From: Patescibacteria group bacterium
Lineage (GTDB): Bacteria > Patescibacteria > UBA1384 > CAILIB01
DNA length: 5,636 bases
Reading direction: 5' to 3'
Assembly (NCBI GenBank): GCA_020696955.1
Contig: JAJFBK010000046.1
Span: forward strand, 1-5,636
The position numbers were made by a program, and so were the translations under genes. The notes under the pieces are model-generated. The model was not told the DNA's origin, ran no database searches, and saw only the letters and a program-made list of their open reading frames with translations. Shown piece by piece: positions 1-4,917 of this stretch (positions are counted from its first letter, which is position 1; each line of letters opens with the position of its first letter).

Positions 1-2
1 TG

Positions 3-1481
3 GGTGTCTCACGCAGTATGTCACGGCAGGTGTTTGGGCATTTGCTCCGACTGCCGGTATCGTTTCATAACGATCAGCGGATTGGTGCCATTGCCCAGCG
101 TATTACCAGGGCAAGTCGCTCGGTTACGTTTTTGCTTGAAATGCTTGTACTCAGCATGTTGCCTACGGTTGTTGAGCTCATTATTACTTCGGTAGTGTTA
201 ACTCGAGTCTTTGGGGCACGCTACGCCCTGATAATTGTCGGTACCATTATTCTCTACATTGCATTCCTTATCATAGCTACTGAGCTCAGGCAGAAGTGGC
301 GAGTAAAGGCCATTGAAACTGACGAACAAGTCGGTGCTCAAGAGGTAACTGCCCTGGGTAGCATTGATGTGGTAAAACTCTTCCATGCTGAAGAGCAGCA
401 AATCGCAAAGTATGAGCCGCTCTTACAGGAAAGAGAGAGGACGAACGTAAAGAGCAATCAGCTTTATAGCTTGGTTGAAGCCGGTCAGACCTTTATTCTC
501 CTGGTAGGTACCGGTCTGGTGCTCTGGCTTGTTATCCAAGACGCAGGAGCCGGTAGGCTTACGCCCGGTGATCTTGTGGCGCTGTCTGGTTACATTGTCC
601 GTATCGCTGCCCCGCTTGGGTTCTTTGGTGCCATTTACCGCTATATCAAAGACGGGTTAACCGATCTAGCTGGAGCGGATGAATTGGTAAGGCAGCCTCT
701 AAGCATCGCCGATCCTGTGAAGCCAACAGCCATTAAAGATCCAAAGGGTGAAGTTTCCTTCAATGACGTGGTGTTTGCCTACGATGATTCCCGGCCTATT
801 CTCCAGGGCTTAAATCTTGAGGTCAAGCCGGGTGAGAACATTGCCTTCGTTGGTGGTTCCGGTGCGGGAAAGAGTACTATCCTAAAATTGTTATTCCGTT
901 TGTACTATCCAGAGTCTGGTGAAGTAAAGATTGACGGCGTTTCGGTGCGTGATCTTTCTTCCGAGCAGCTGCGCCACTTGCTTGCAGTAGTTCCTCAAGA
1001 CCCTGTCCTTTTCCATGGAACGATTGCAGAGAATATCCGCTTCGGTGAGCCAGATGCTACGGACGAGCAAGTTCGTGCTGCCGTGAGCATCGCTCAGCTC
1101 GACGGATTGGTTGGGCGCTTACCTGAGGGACTAGATACCCTGGTGGGAGAGCGGGGAGTGAAGCTTTCCGGTGGAGAGCGTCAGCGTGTGGCCATTGCTC
1201 GGGCAGTAGTGCGTGAACCTCGTATTCTGGTCTTCGATGAAGCTACCAGCAGCTTGGACACTCATACTGAAAAAGAAATTGTGGAAGCTCTGCGCAAGGC
1301 TGGTGAAGGCCGTACTACGATTGCCATTGCCCACCGCTTATCAACAGTCGTTGATTCTGACAAGATCTTTGTTCTTGAAGGAGGAAAGGTCGTGGAAGTA
1401 GGAAATCATCGTGATCTTGTTGCGAAAAAGGGCAAGTATGCCGCTTTGTGGCAGGCCCAGCAACATAAGGAAGAGGAATAG
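3..1481 (+). CDS. ATM1/HMT1-like half-size ABC exporter (permease-ATPase fusion), 5' truncated
   Basis: The open frame runs in from the left edge, so the true start lies outside; the ATG at 18 is probably internal. Numbering from that Met, the membrane part has hydrophobic spans near 38-62, 68-88, 157-175 and 185-208. The segment around 88-145 (ATELRQKW, then VVKLFHAEE, then KYEPLLQ) matches the ATM1/HMT1 subfamily pattern. The ATPase domain (about 245-480) is complete: Walker A GGSGAGKST 279-287, Q-loop Gln327, signature LSGGERQ 383-389, Walker B ILVFDE 403-408, D-loop SSLD 411-414, switch His439. Such proteins work as inner-membrane homodimers, or heterodimers, that export a substrate with ATP. 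Family members export thiol- or metal-linked compounds, but the substrate here is unknown. Half-transporters usually have 570-600 residues, so about 100 are probably missing, including the first two helices. MsbA/lipid-type exporters are the main alternative. No terminator is evident after the TAG. Confidence 0.93.
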   Translation, partial: GVSRSMSRQVFGHLLRLPVSFHNDQRIGAIAQRITRASRSVTFLLEMLVLSMLPTVVELIITSVVLTRVFGARYALIIVGTIILYIAFLIIATELRQKWRVKAIETDEQVGAQEVTALGSIDVVKLFHAEEQQIAKYEPLLQERERTNVKSNQLYSLVEAGQTFILLVGTGLVLWLVIQDAGAGRLTPGDLVALSGYIVRIAAPLGFFGAIYRYIKDGLTDLAGADELVRQPLSIADPVKPTAIKDPKGEVSFNDVVFAYDDSRPILQGLNLEVKPGENIAFVGGSGAGKSTILKLLFRLYYPESGEVKIDGVSVRDLSSEQLRHLLAVVPQDPVLFHGTIAENIRFGEPDATDEQVRAAVSIAQLDGLVGRLPEGLDTLVGERGVKLSGGERQRVAIARAVVREPRILVFDEATSSLDTHTEKEIVEALRKAGEGRTTIAIAHRLSTVVDSDKIFVLEGGKVVEVGNHRDLVAKKGKYAALWQAQQHKEEE

Positions 1482-1530
1482 GGTTTTCTTGGAAAAATAA
1501 AAAAGATTAGGCTTTGCTTGCGACTTTTGA

Positions 1531-1559
1531 TTGCTTAGTGGACTCCGACTTGCTATAAA
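1531..1559 (+). promoter_or_regulatory. Sigma-70-type promoter with extended -10
   Basis: TTGCTT at 1531-1536, a 17-base spacer and TATAAA at 1554-1559, preceded by TG one base upstream (TGC TATAAA). Predicted start of transcription is near 1566, giving a leader of about 24 bases before the ATG at 1590. It makes the 246-residue gene independent of the ABC gene upstream. Confidence 0.6.
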
Positions 1560-1577
1560 CTATAAGAGTACTTTTAC

Positions 1578-1583
1578 AAGGAG
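1578..1583 (+). promoter_or_regulatory. Shine-Dalgarno site AAGGAG
   Basis: AAGGAG lies six bases before the ATG at 1590. It is one of only two strong Shine-Dalgarno sites in the window and fixes the start of the unassigned gene. Confidence 0.75.
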
Positions 1584-1589
1584 AAAGTA

Positions 1590-2330
1590 ATGTCTTTCTT
1601 AGCTTCTGGCAAGCCCGAACTTTCAGGTTTGCCAACTCTTTGGTCGCAAGGCCTGGGAGTCAGTTGCCCTCCGTCATTGGTGCGCAGGGCGAGAACTGCA
1701 TTGAATGTGATGCTGATTCCATCTCCACATCTGTTGTCGACAGTTTGGGGAGCGGGGATAGATCCGCTTGATTCAAATGGCTATGCCCAAGCAGTGACGG
1801 ATTCATTGAGTGTCCTGGGTGGGAAAATGGAGGTTATAAATAACAAGGGAGAGAAAGAGCGAGACCGGCTGCTAGTCTATACTGAGCAGGTATTCTCTGA
1901 AAAGGACATTTGGCTTGTGCCTGAGGTTCTTGATCACTATGCCTCTTTGTGTCGGTTCAACTGGTTGGAAGTAGAATGGTGTTTTGATACCGATTGCCGG
2001 CTAAGAAATTGGCGGCGACAGGAAGGGTGGTTGCCGCTTGACCCCTTACTCATGACGGCCGTGCTTATGGGTTACGAAAAATGCCTTAGCGCCATTGTTG
2101 CCCGGTTTTCCCTACCCAACTTTACCATGTCAATTCCGGGGGCATTGGGTTATAAGAGCGTGAATGACAATGTCTGCCTGCGCGGGTTTAATTGCGAAGT
2201 AGCGCGTCGGGCTGGTGAGAGCTTGATCAAAGCTTCCTTTCATCATCATCTGGTGTGTGACCCTTCTTTTTCCCCGCTGTATCAGCCGTGGAAGGTGCTT
2301 CCAATGATAAGGTTATTATCTGGCCAATAA
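1590..2330 (+). CDS. Hypothetical protein, 246 residues, unrecognised
   Basis: I do not recognise this family. The start is well supported by a strong Shine-Dalgarno and a good upstream promoter, and the end by a terminator 16 bases after the TAA, so it looks like a real single-gene unit. There is no signal peptide and no convincing membrane helix. It has eight cysteines (26, 121, 131, 136, 164, 196, 202, 223) but no regular metal-binding spacing. It is rich in tryptophan, with an aromatic/Cys cluster at 118-146 (containing WLEVEWCF and WRRQEGW) and a run of three His at 218-220. A charged stretch at 81-93 separates an N-terminal part rich in Ser, Pro and Leu from the more helical centre. A cytosolic enzyme or binding protein is possible, but no catalytic motif can be named. 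The neighbouring genes give no functional hint. Confidence 0.75.
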   Translation: MSFLASGKPELSGLPTLWSQGLGVSCPPSLVRRARTALNVMLIPSPHLLSTVWGAGIDPLDSNGYAQAVTDSLSVLGGKMEVINNKGEKERDRLLVYTEQVFSEKDIWLVPEVLDHYASLCRFNWLEVEWCFDTDCRLRNWRRQEGWLPLDPLLMTAVLMGYEKCLSAIVARFSLPNFTMSIPGALGYKSVNDNVCLRGFNCEVARRAGESLIKASFHHHLVCDPSFSPLYQPWKVLPMIRLLSGQ

Positions 2331-2346
2331 GCTGGCTACCCATTTA

Positions 2347-2382
2347 AAAATAGAGCCTCTGGTAATCCATGGGCTCTATTTT
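2347..2382. terminator. Bidirectional intrinsic terminator
   Basis: A perfect 11-bp stem (AAAATAGAGCC at 2347-2357 with GGCTCTATTTT at 2372-2382) has a small inner TGG/CCA pairing in its 14-base loop. The A-run on one side and T-run on the other let it work in both directions. It sits between the 3' ends of the convergent genes ending at 2330 (+) and 2436 (-). Confidence 0.85.
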
Positions 2383-2435
2383 AGTTAACAGTAAGGGTGG
2401 GTGTACTTTTGCAGTACGTAATGGTCTGGGGCAAC

Positions 2436-2714
2436 CTAGCGAGTCACGGTCTTTGAATAAAGAAAATACTGAATAAAGGTAATTCCCCACATACAGAAAC
2501 CAATCATGAATGAGACAAGTGGAGGGTAGTTGTGTGTAAGTGTGAAAAGTCCGATTTGCGAGGCATAGAAGCAAAGGGCAATTACAATAGTGAGAATCGG
2601 CTGTCCAGACTTCTTCTCGCGATGATTCTTTACGATCTGGGCTGGAATCCCAATAAGCGTAAGCGCAAGAGAAAAGACAGTGACAAGGAGGCTGAAGATG
2701 AAGAGTGGGTCCAT
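2436..2714 (-). CDS. SemiSWEET/PQ-loop-like small membrane protein, 92 residues
   Basis: Three hydrophobic spans are visible from the chosen Met: about 4-26, 39-58 and 66-86. This is the size and layout of bacterial SemiSWEETs, 85-95-residue sugar carriers that dimerise in the membrane. The first helix ends in IPAQIVKNHREKKSG, which corresponds to the PQ motif and basic loop of the family (IxxPQxxk...ks), but with Ala between Pro and Gln. The frame stays open upstream to 2813. I prefer the Met at 2714 because the extra 33 residues are polar and lie before the first helix, because 92 residues fits the family, and because a promoter sits exactly where a leaderless transcript would begin. The gene is divergent from the VOC gene at 2829 and ends at the shared terminator. 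Sugar transport is inferred; another three-helix protein is possible. Confidence 0.72.
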   Translation of the reverse strand: MDPLFIFSLLVTVFSLALTLIGIPAQIVKNHREKKSGQPILTIVIALCFYASQIGLFTLTHNYPPLVSFMIGFCMWGITFIQYFLYSKTVTR

Positions 2715-2720
2715 GGGGCA

Positions 2721-2729
2721 ATCATAGCA
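2721..2729 (-). promoter_or_regulatory. Extended -10 promoter for a leaderless transcript
   Basis: On the minus strand TGCTATGAT is followed by six bases and then the ATG at 2714-2712. With hexamer TATGAT as -10, position +1 is the A of the start codon. No good -35 is seen at 16-18 bases; TTGATA occurs 21 bases upstream. No Shine-Dalgarno is present, which agrees with leaderless initiation. Confidence 0.5.
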
Positions 2730-2788
2730 CAGTTGAGGTGCCTTATTTATCAACTCGTGCCTGTAATAGTCGTTTATACACTCTAATT

Positions 2789-2797
2789 TGGTAATAT
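2789..2797 (+). promoter_or_regulatory. Weak extended -10 candidate for the VOC gene
   Basis: TGG TAATAT resembles an extended -10. It would start transcription near 2804, leaving about 25 bases before the ATG at 2829. No matching -35 is seen. It lies in the 114-base divergent gap shared with the SemiSWEET-like gene. Confidence 0.28.
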
Positions 2798-2828
2798 GAA
2801 GATGCGCTATCAATAACTAATTAGAAAT

Positions 2829-3218
2829 ATGGCCCATATCAATCCATGGATTAACTTCAACGGGAACGCTGAAGAGGCGTTTGAGTTTTATAGGTCGGTG
2901 TTCGGTGGGGAGTTTTCCAAACTTGAGCGCATCGAAGGTTCCGGCAAGATAATGCAGATCGCATTGCCTATCGGCGGCAATGTCCTGATTGCTAACGATG
3001 TGCCGGAAGAGATGGGCCGGGTAAGCGAAAACGAGAACAGGTCCAAGATATCCGTCAGCGCCGAAAGCCGTGAGGAAGCTGAGAAGATATTCAATGGGCT
3101 TTCAGCCGACGGAACCGTTGAGTGCCCTATTGAGGAGGGCTCCGAGGGTCCGTGCTTCGGGATGTTCAGGGACAAATTCGGCATTGAATGGATAGTAGAG
3201 TTTGACTCTGCAGCCTAA
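2829..3218 (+). CDS. VOC-superfamily (glyoxalase/PhnB-like) protein, 129 residues
   Basis: The sequence fits the PhnB-like branch of the vicinal-oxygen-chelate fold, a paired beta-alpha-beta-beta-beta fold that often binds a metal or small ligand in the cytosol. The N-terminus INPWINFNGNAEEAFEFYRSVFGG (written in pieces: INPWINF, then NAEEAFEFY, then VFGG) is the usual first strand and helix. GGNVLIANDVP is the middle strand. The C-terminal DKFGIEW (115-121) is the diagnostic D-x-FG-x-x-W end motif. It is slightly shorter than the common 135-150 residues, mainly in the loop between modules. The substrate is unknown; family names such as 3-demethylubiquinone methyltransferase are not reliable for function. 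The ATG at 2829 puts the fold at its expected start. No Shine-Dalgarno precedes it. The gene is convergent with the NADAR gene. Confidence 0.9.
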   Translation: MAHINPWINFNGNAEEAFEFYRSVFGGEFSKLERIEGSGKIMQIALPIGGNVLIANDVPEEMGRVSENENRSKISVSAESREEAEKIFNGLSADGTVECPIEEGSEGPCFGMFRDKFGIEWIVEFDSAA

Positions 3219-3223
3219 AAGTA

Positions 3224-3309
3224 GCAATCGAAACTGGTTTCGATTCCCGGTTTCCGCTCAAACAAAATGAGATAACGAGGATGGGCTCGTTATCTCATTT
3301 TTGGCAGAG
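3224..3309. repeat. Dispersed repeat, copy 1 (palindrome, TTCCGCTCAAAC, variable hairpin)
   Basis: This copy is 86 bases long. In order: a 20-base palindrome AATCGAAACTGGTTTCGATT (3226-3245, perfect 9-bp arms), a variable 4-base spacer CGGT, the block TTCCGCTCAAAC, a perfect 16-bp hairpin (3264-3301), and TTTTTGGCAG. The first 44 bases match copy 2 (5463-5506) at 39 positions. It lies between the convergent VOC and NADAR genes. Confidence 0.8.
3264..3301. terminator. Bidirectional terminator hairpin inside repeat copy 1
   Basis: The 16-bp arms at 3264-3279 and 3286-3301 pair perfectly around a 6-base loop GATGGG. The stem begins with AAAA and ends with TTTTT, so it can end transcription from both the VOC gene (+) and the NADAR gene (-). 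Confidence 0.85.
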
Positions 3310-3323
3310 TGGGACTGCCTAGA

Positions 3324-3773
3324 TTAAATGTTGCTTTGAAGTTCTTCACGCAGCTTCATCCACAACTTCCCCATTCGATTTTCACCTTTGTGATCAATTC
3401 CCCAGCCCCAATATGAATCATCAGGAACATTTTTGATAATCTCACGATTTCCTGATGCCAAAAGCTTTTCTCTAACATAGGGATGTTGGGCTAATTTTGC
3501 TCGAAGTAACTCTTCCATTACAACAAGCTTGTGGGTGTCCCAATCTGGACGGCGCTGTTTTTTAAGTCTCTGTCCGATCAGGCGAGCGTCATGTGCTGAA
3601 CGAGCAAGGGTGATCTGGGTGCGAATATCGGTATCTGTAAAACTTGCAGCTTGGTATGCATGTTCAGCGGTCTGCCAAAGGACGTTCTCATACTCTACTG
3701 AGAAGGCGGCAAAATGAGAGAGGGGATAGAACTCGTCCTCCCACATGTATATTGGCTCTTGCGGCTGGTTCAT
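3324..3773 (-). CDS. NADAR-family (YbiA/RibX-like, DUF1768) N-glycosidase, 149 residues
   Basis: The whole length matches the NADAR superfamily. Visible motifs: LSHF at 18-21 (usual LSNF), WQTAEHAYQA at 33-42, DW at 78-79 with the following Lys82, a Met-rich helix near 86, LLASGN at 104-109, WGWG at 122-125, and GEN...G at 130-135 before the closing MKLREEL helix. Characterised relatives cleave N-glycosidic bonds. YbiA/RibX acts on early riboflavin-pathway intermediates, and other NADAR proteins remove ADP-ribose from guanine in DNA or sit in NAD-related defence or toxin loci. Which of these applies cannot be read from the sequence; no DarT-like partner is in the window. Met10 (3746) is an alternative start; neither has a Shine-Dalgarno. 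The gene lies 74 bases downstream of the small membrane protein gene on the same strand. Confidence 0.92.
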   Translation of the reverse strand: MNQPQEPIYMWEDEFYPLSHFAAFSVEYENVLWQTAEHAYQAASFTDTDIRTQITLARSAHDARLIGQRLKKQRRPDWDTHKLVVMEELLRAKLAQHPYVREKLLASGNREIIKNVPDDSYWGWGIDHKGENRMGKLWMKLREELQSNI

Positions 3774-3801
3774 GGTACGAACTTATTAAATATTGAAGTT
3801 G

Positions 3802-3822
3802 AGGGCATTGGCCCTATTTTTT
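3802..3822 (+). other. Short hairpin followed by T-run and TTGGCAGG
   Basis: AGGGC (3802-3806), loop ATTG, GCCCT (3811-3815), then ATTTTTT. It has terminator form on the plus strand, although no plus-strand gene precedes it. On the minus strand it lies between the small membrane protein and NADAR genes. It is followed by the same TTTTTGGCAG string that ends both repeat copies. Confidence 0.35.
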
Positions 3823-3847
3823 GGCAGGCTTTGGCGGAAGACTTCGG

Positions 3848-4048
3848 TTATTTCTTGCGGCCAAAACCTAGAAGAATTTCTCCTAGTATCGTTGTGCCCA
3901 CGCCATAGGCAAGTATTACGAACAATGTAACAAGTAGGTTTGAGTCTTCGTCATGTCCAGGAACTGAGTTTAATAGGGTATACATCAAACTTATTGATAC
4001 TGTACCGATAACAATTCCGAGAATAAAATGCCTCAGCCATGATTTCAT
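3848..4048 (-). CDS. Small two-helix membrane protein, 66 residues, unassigned
   Basis: A real small gene is supported by a strong Shine-Dalgarno (AGGAG, five bases before the ATG) and a plausible promoter. The first hydrophobic span covers about residues 7-28, after a short basic N-terminus (MKSWLRH). A polar acidic loop (PGHDEDSN, 30-37) follows, then a second span at about 38-61, and the protein ends in GRKK. By the positive-inside rule both ends should be cytoplasmic and the loop outside. No family is recognised. Possibilities include a small stress or regulatory membrane protein, or a fragment of a larger family. It may be co-transcribed with the NADAR gene 74 bases downstream; the hairpin in that gap has no T-run in this direction. 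Confidence 0.72.
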   Translation of the reverse strand: MKSWLRHFILGIVIGTVSISLMYTLLNSVPGHDEDSNLLVTLFVILAYGVGTTILGEILLGFGRKK

Positions 4049-4053
4049 GTAAT

Positions 4054-4059
4054 CTCCTA
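4054..4059 (-). promoter_or_regulatory. Shine-Dalgarno site TAGGAG
   Basis: On the minus strand TAGGAG is followed by five bases and the ATG at 4048-4046, fixing the start of the 66-residue membrane protein. Confidence 0.7.
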
Positions 4060-4083
4060 CGATTATTTGGTTTAGCTGTCTTT

Positions 4084-4114
4084 ATTGTAAAGAGATTGAA
4101 GAAAAAAGAAACAA
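4084..4114 (-). promoter_or_regulatory. Candidate promoter for the small membrane protein gene
   Basis: Minus strand: TTGTTT (4114-4109), 19 bases, TACAAT (4089-4084). The hexamers are good but the spacer is long. Transcription would start near 4077, giving a leader of about 29 bases that holds the Shine-Dalgarno site. Confidence 0.38.
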
Positions 4115-4135
4115 CTTGATTGGCCGGGGTACTTA

Positions 4136-4171
4136 GCCCTTTTCAAGTCGCTCAGCGATTATGACAAGGGC
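4136..4171. other. Long imperfect hairpin in the 4049-4239 gap
   Basis: GCCCTTTTCA (4136-4145) pairs with TGACAAGGGC (4162-4171) at nine of ten positions, enclosing an inner TCGC-TCA-GCGA hairpin (4148-4158). GGCC at 4122-4125 and again at 4173-4176 could extend the structure. No T-run follows on either strand, so it is not an ordinary terminator. The rest of this 191-base gap holds the candidate promoter and the terminator of the upstream gene; no gene is seen. Confidence 0.4.
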
Positions 4172-4221
4172 AGGCCTTGATAGAGGGTGCTGGGACTAGT
4201 CTGGCTGTTATTGGTTAATAA

Positions 4222-4255
4222 AAATGAGGAAGAGTATTGTCACTCTTCCTCATTT
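4222..4255 (-). terminator. Intrinsic terminator overlapping the end of the 225-residue frame
   Basis: A perfect 14-bp stem (4242-4255 with 4222-4235) and 6-base loop, followed on the minus strand by TTATT. The upstream arm is made of the last codons of the gene (Asn-Glu-Glu-Glu and the TGA at 4242-4240), so the terminator is partly coding. Confidence 0.85.
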
Positions 4256-4917
4256 GCAATTAGTTGGATCAGAATGGGGTTGTCTTTGAGAGAGTCAAAT
4301 CCCTCTCGCAAGAGAAGGTTTCGTTCTTCTTCTGAAAGCTCCCCCAATTCTTCCTGGGTCTCCATTTCGATATCGAAAAGCTCGCAAATTAAGGCTCGTA
4401 CTTCGGGCTTCAATTCTAGAAGTGCGGTATGAACACTAGTGTTTACCTCACGTTGCCAGACTTCGTCTACATAGTCCGGCAGGATAATAGGAACGATTGA
4501 TTCATTTTCCCATCCGGCGGGTTTGCCATAGGCGTTGATAGCTTTGAGAAGGCGCCGATTTTCAACGAATCGACGGTATCCTTCTCGAAACTTTCGCTGC
4601 AGATCAGGGTGCATGGCGCGCTCACGTCTACGTTGGCGCTCTTCAGGGCTGAAATAGACCTCCTGTTCTTCTGAAGAAAGATTCCAATATTCTTTCCATC
4701 GATGTTGTTTGCCTTGCTCGCGGTTGGCTTTGTTGACTGGGTTATTAGCGACATCACTTCGACGTTTACGTTCAGCTTCCTGTTCTTCGGGAGGAAGGGC
4801 ATGCCAGTTATCCCAGTACTGTTTGCGGCCTTTGATCAATTTCTCCTGATGTGCAGGTTCGCTGGTGATTCTGCTTCGTTGTGATCTAAATTCAGGAGAA
4901 GAAAATATGGCTACCAT
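4240..4917 (-). CDS. Downstream part of a frameshifted HTH/repeat protein, with a sigma-region-4-like C-terminus
   Basis: The frame has 225 residues from the ATG at 4917, but it is open further upstream and reads LYRRRSEEYKKKWQDPLYRAK directly before that Met, so it probably continues the 4911-5378 frame rather than starting here. No Shine-Dalgarno precedes the ATG. The first part is very basic and carries recurring P-x-x-(R/K) units (SSPEFR 6-11, SEPAHQEK 19-26, NNPVNK 58-63, MHPDLQRK 102-109) separated by aromatic helices (YWDNW, WKEYW, YRRF). This resembles modular repeats seen in DNA-binding tails of phage and intron nucleases (NUMOD-type), though no nuclease motif is present. Residues 150-213 (ALLELKPEVRALICELF, then TQEELGEL, then LLLREGFDSLKDNP) resemble sigma-70 region 4, with a shortened recognition part. 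A DNA-binding regulator is inferred. Confidence 0.7.
   Translation of the reverse strand: MVAIFSSPEFRSQRSRITSEPAHQEKLIKGRKQYWDNWHALPPEEQEAERKRRSDVANNPVNKANREQGKQHRWKEYWNLSSEEQEVYFSPEERQRRRERAMHPDLQRKFREGYRRFVENRRLLKAINAYGKPAGWENESIVPIILPDYVDEVWQREVNTSVHTALLELKPEVRALICELFDIEMETQEELGELSEEERNLLLREGFDSLKDNPILIQLIANEEE

Noticed and set aside
1482..1530. Terminator for the ABC exporter
   Set aside because: The stretch is A/T-rich but no stem of useful length precedes a T-run.
2403..2417. GTACT/AGTAC small hairpin after the SemiSWEET-like gene
   Set aside because: Five AT-rich pairs without a T-run; a stronger terminator lies 20 bases further on.
2344..2721. 125-residue minus-strand frame overlapping the SemiSWEET-like gene
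   Set aside because: It is Cys/Pro/Ser-rich with no membrane or domain pattern and lies in another frame over a gene with clear helices; it also runs through the terminator.
2715..2813. Longer N-terminus of the SemiSWEET-like protein
   Set aside because: The added 33 residues are polar, exceed the family length and would span the promoter that fits a start at 2714.
2888..3184. 98-residue minus-strand frame opposite the VOC gene
   Set aside because: Antisense shadow; Ser/Pro-rich and without a start signal.
3224..3264. Degenerate tRNA gene
   Set aside because: The T-loop-like TTTCGATTCC lacks a proper paired T-stem, and no D-arm, anticodon arm or CCA can be placed around it.
3224..3309. Integron attC-like site
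   Set aside because: GCTCAAAC recalls the R-Y-Y-Y-A-A-C core but has an extra A, and there is no matching inverted GTTRRRY at the other end.
4467..4802. 111-residue minus-strand frame inside the 225-residue frame
   Set aside because: Shadow in another frame of a gene with consistent repeat motifs.
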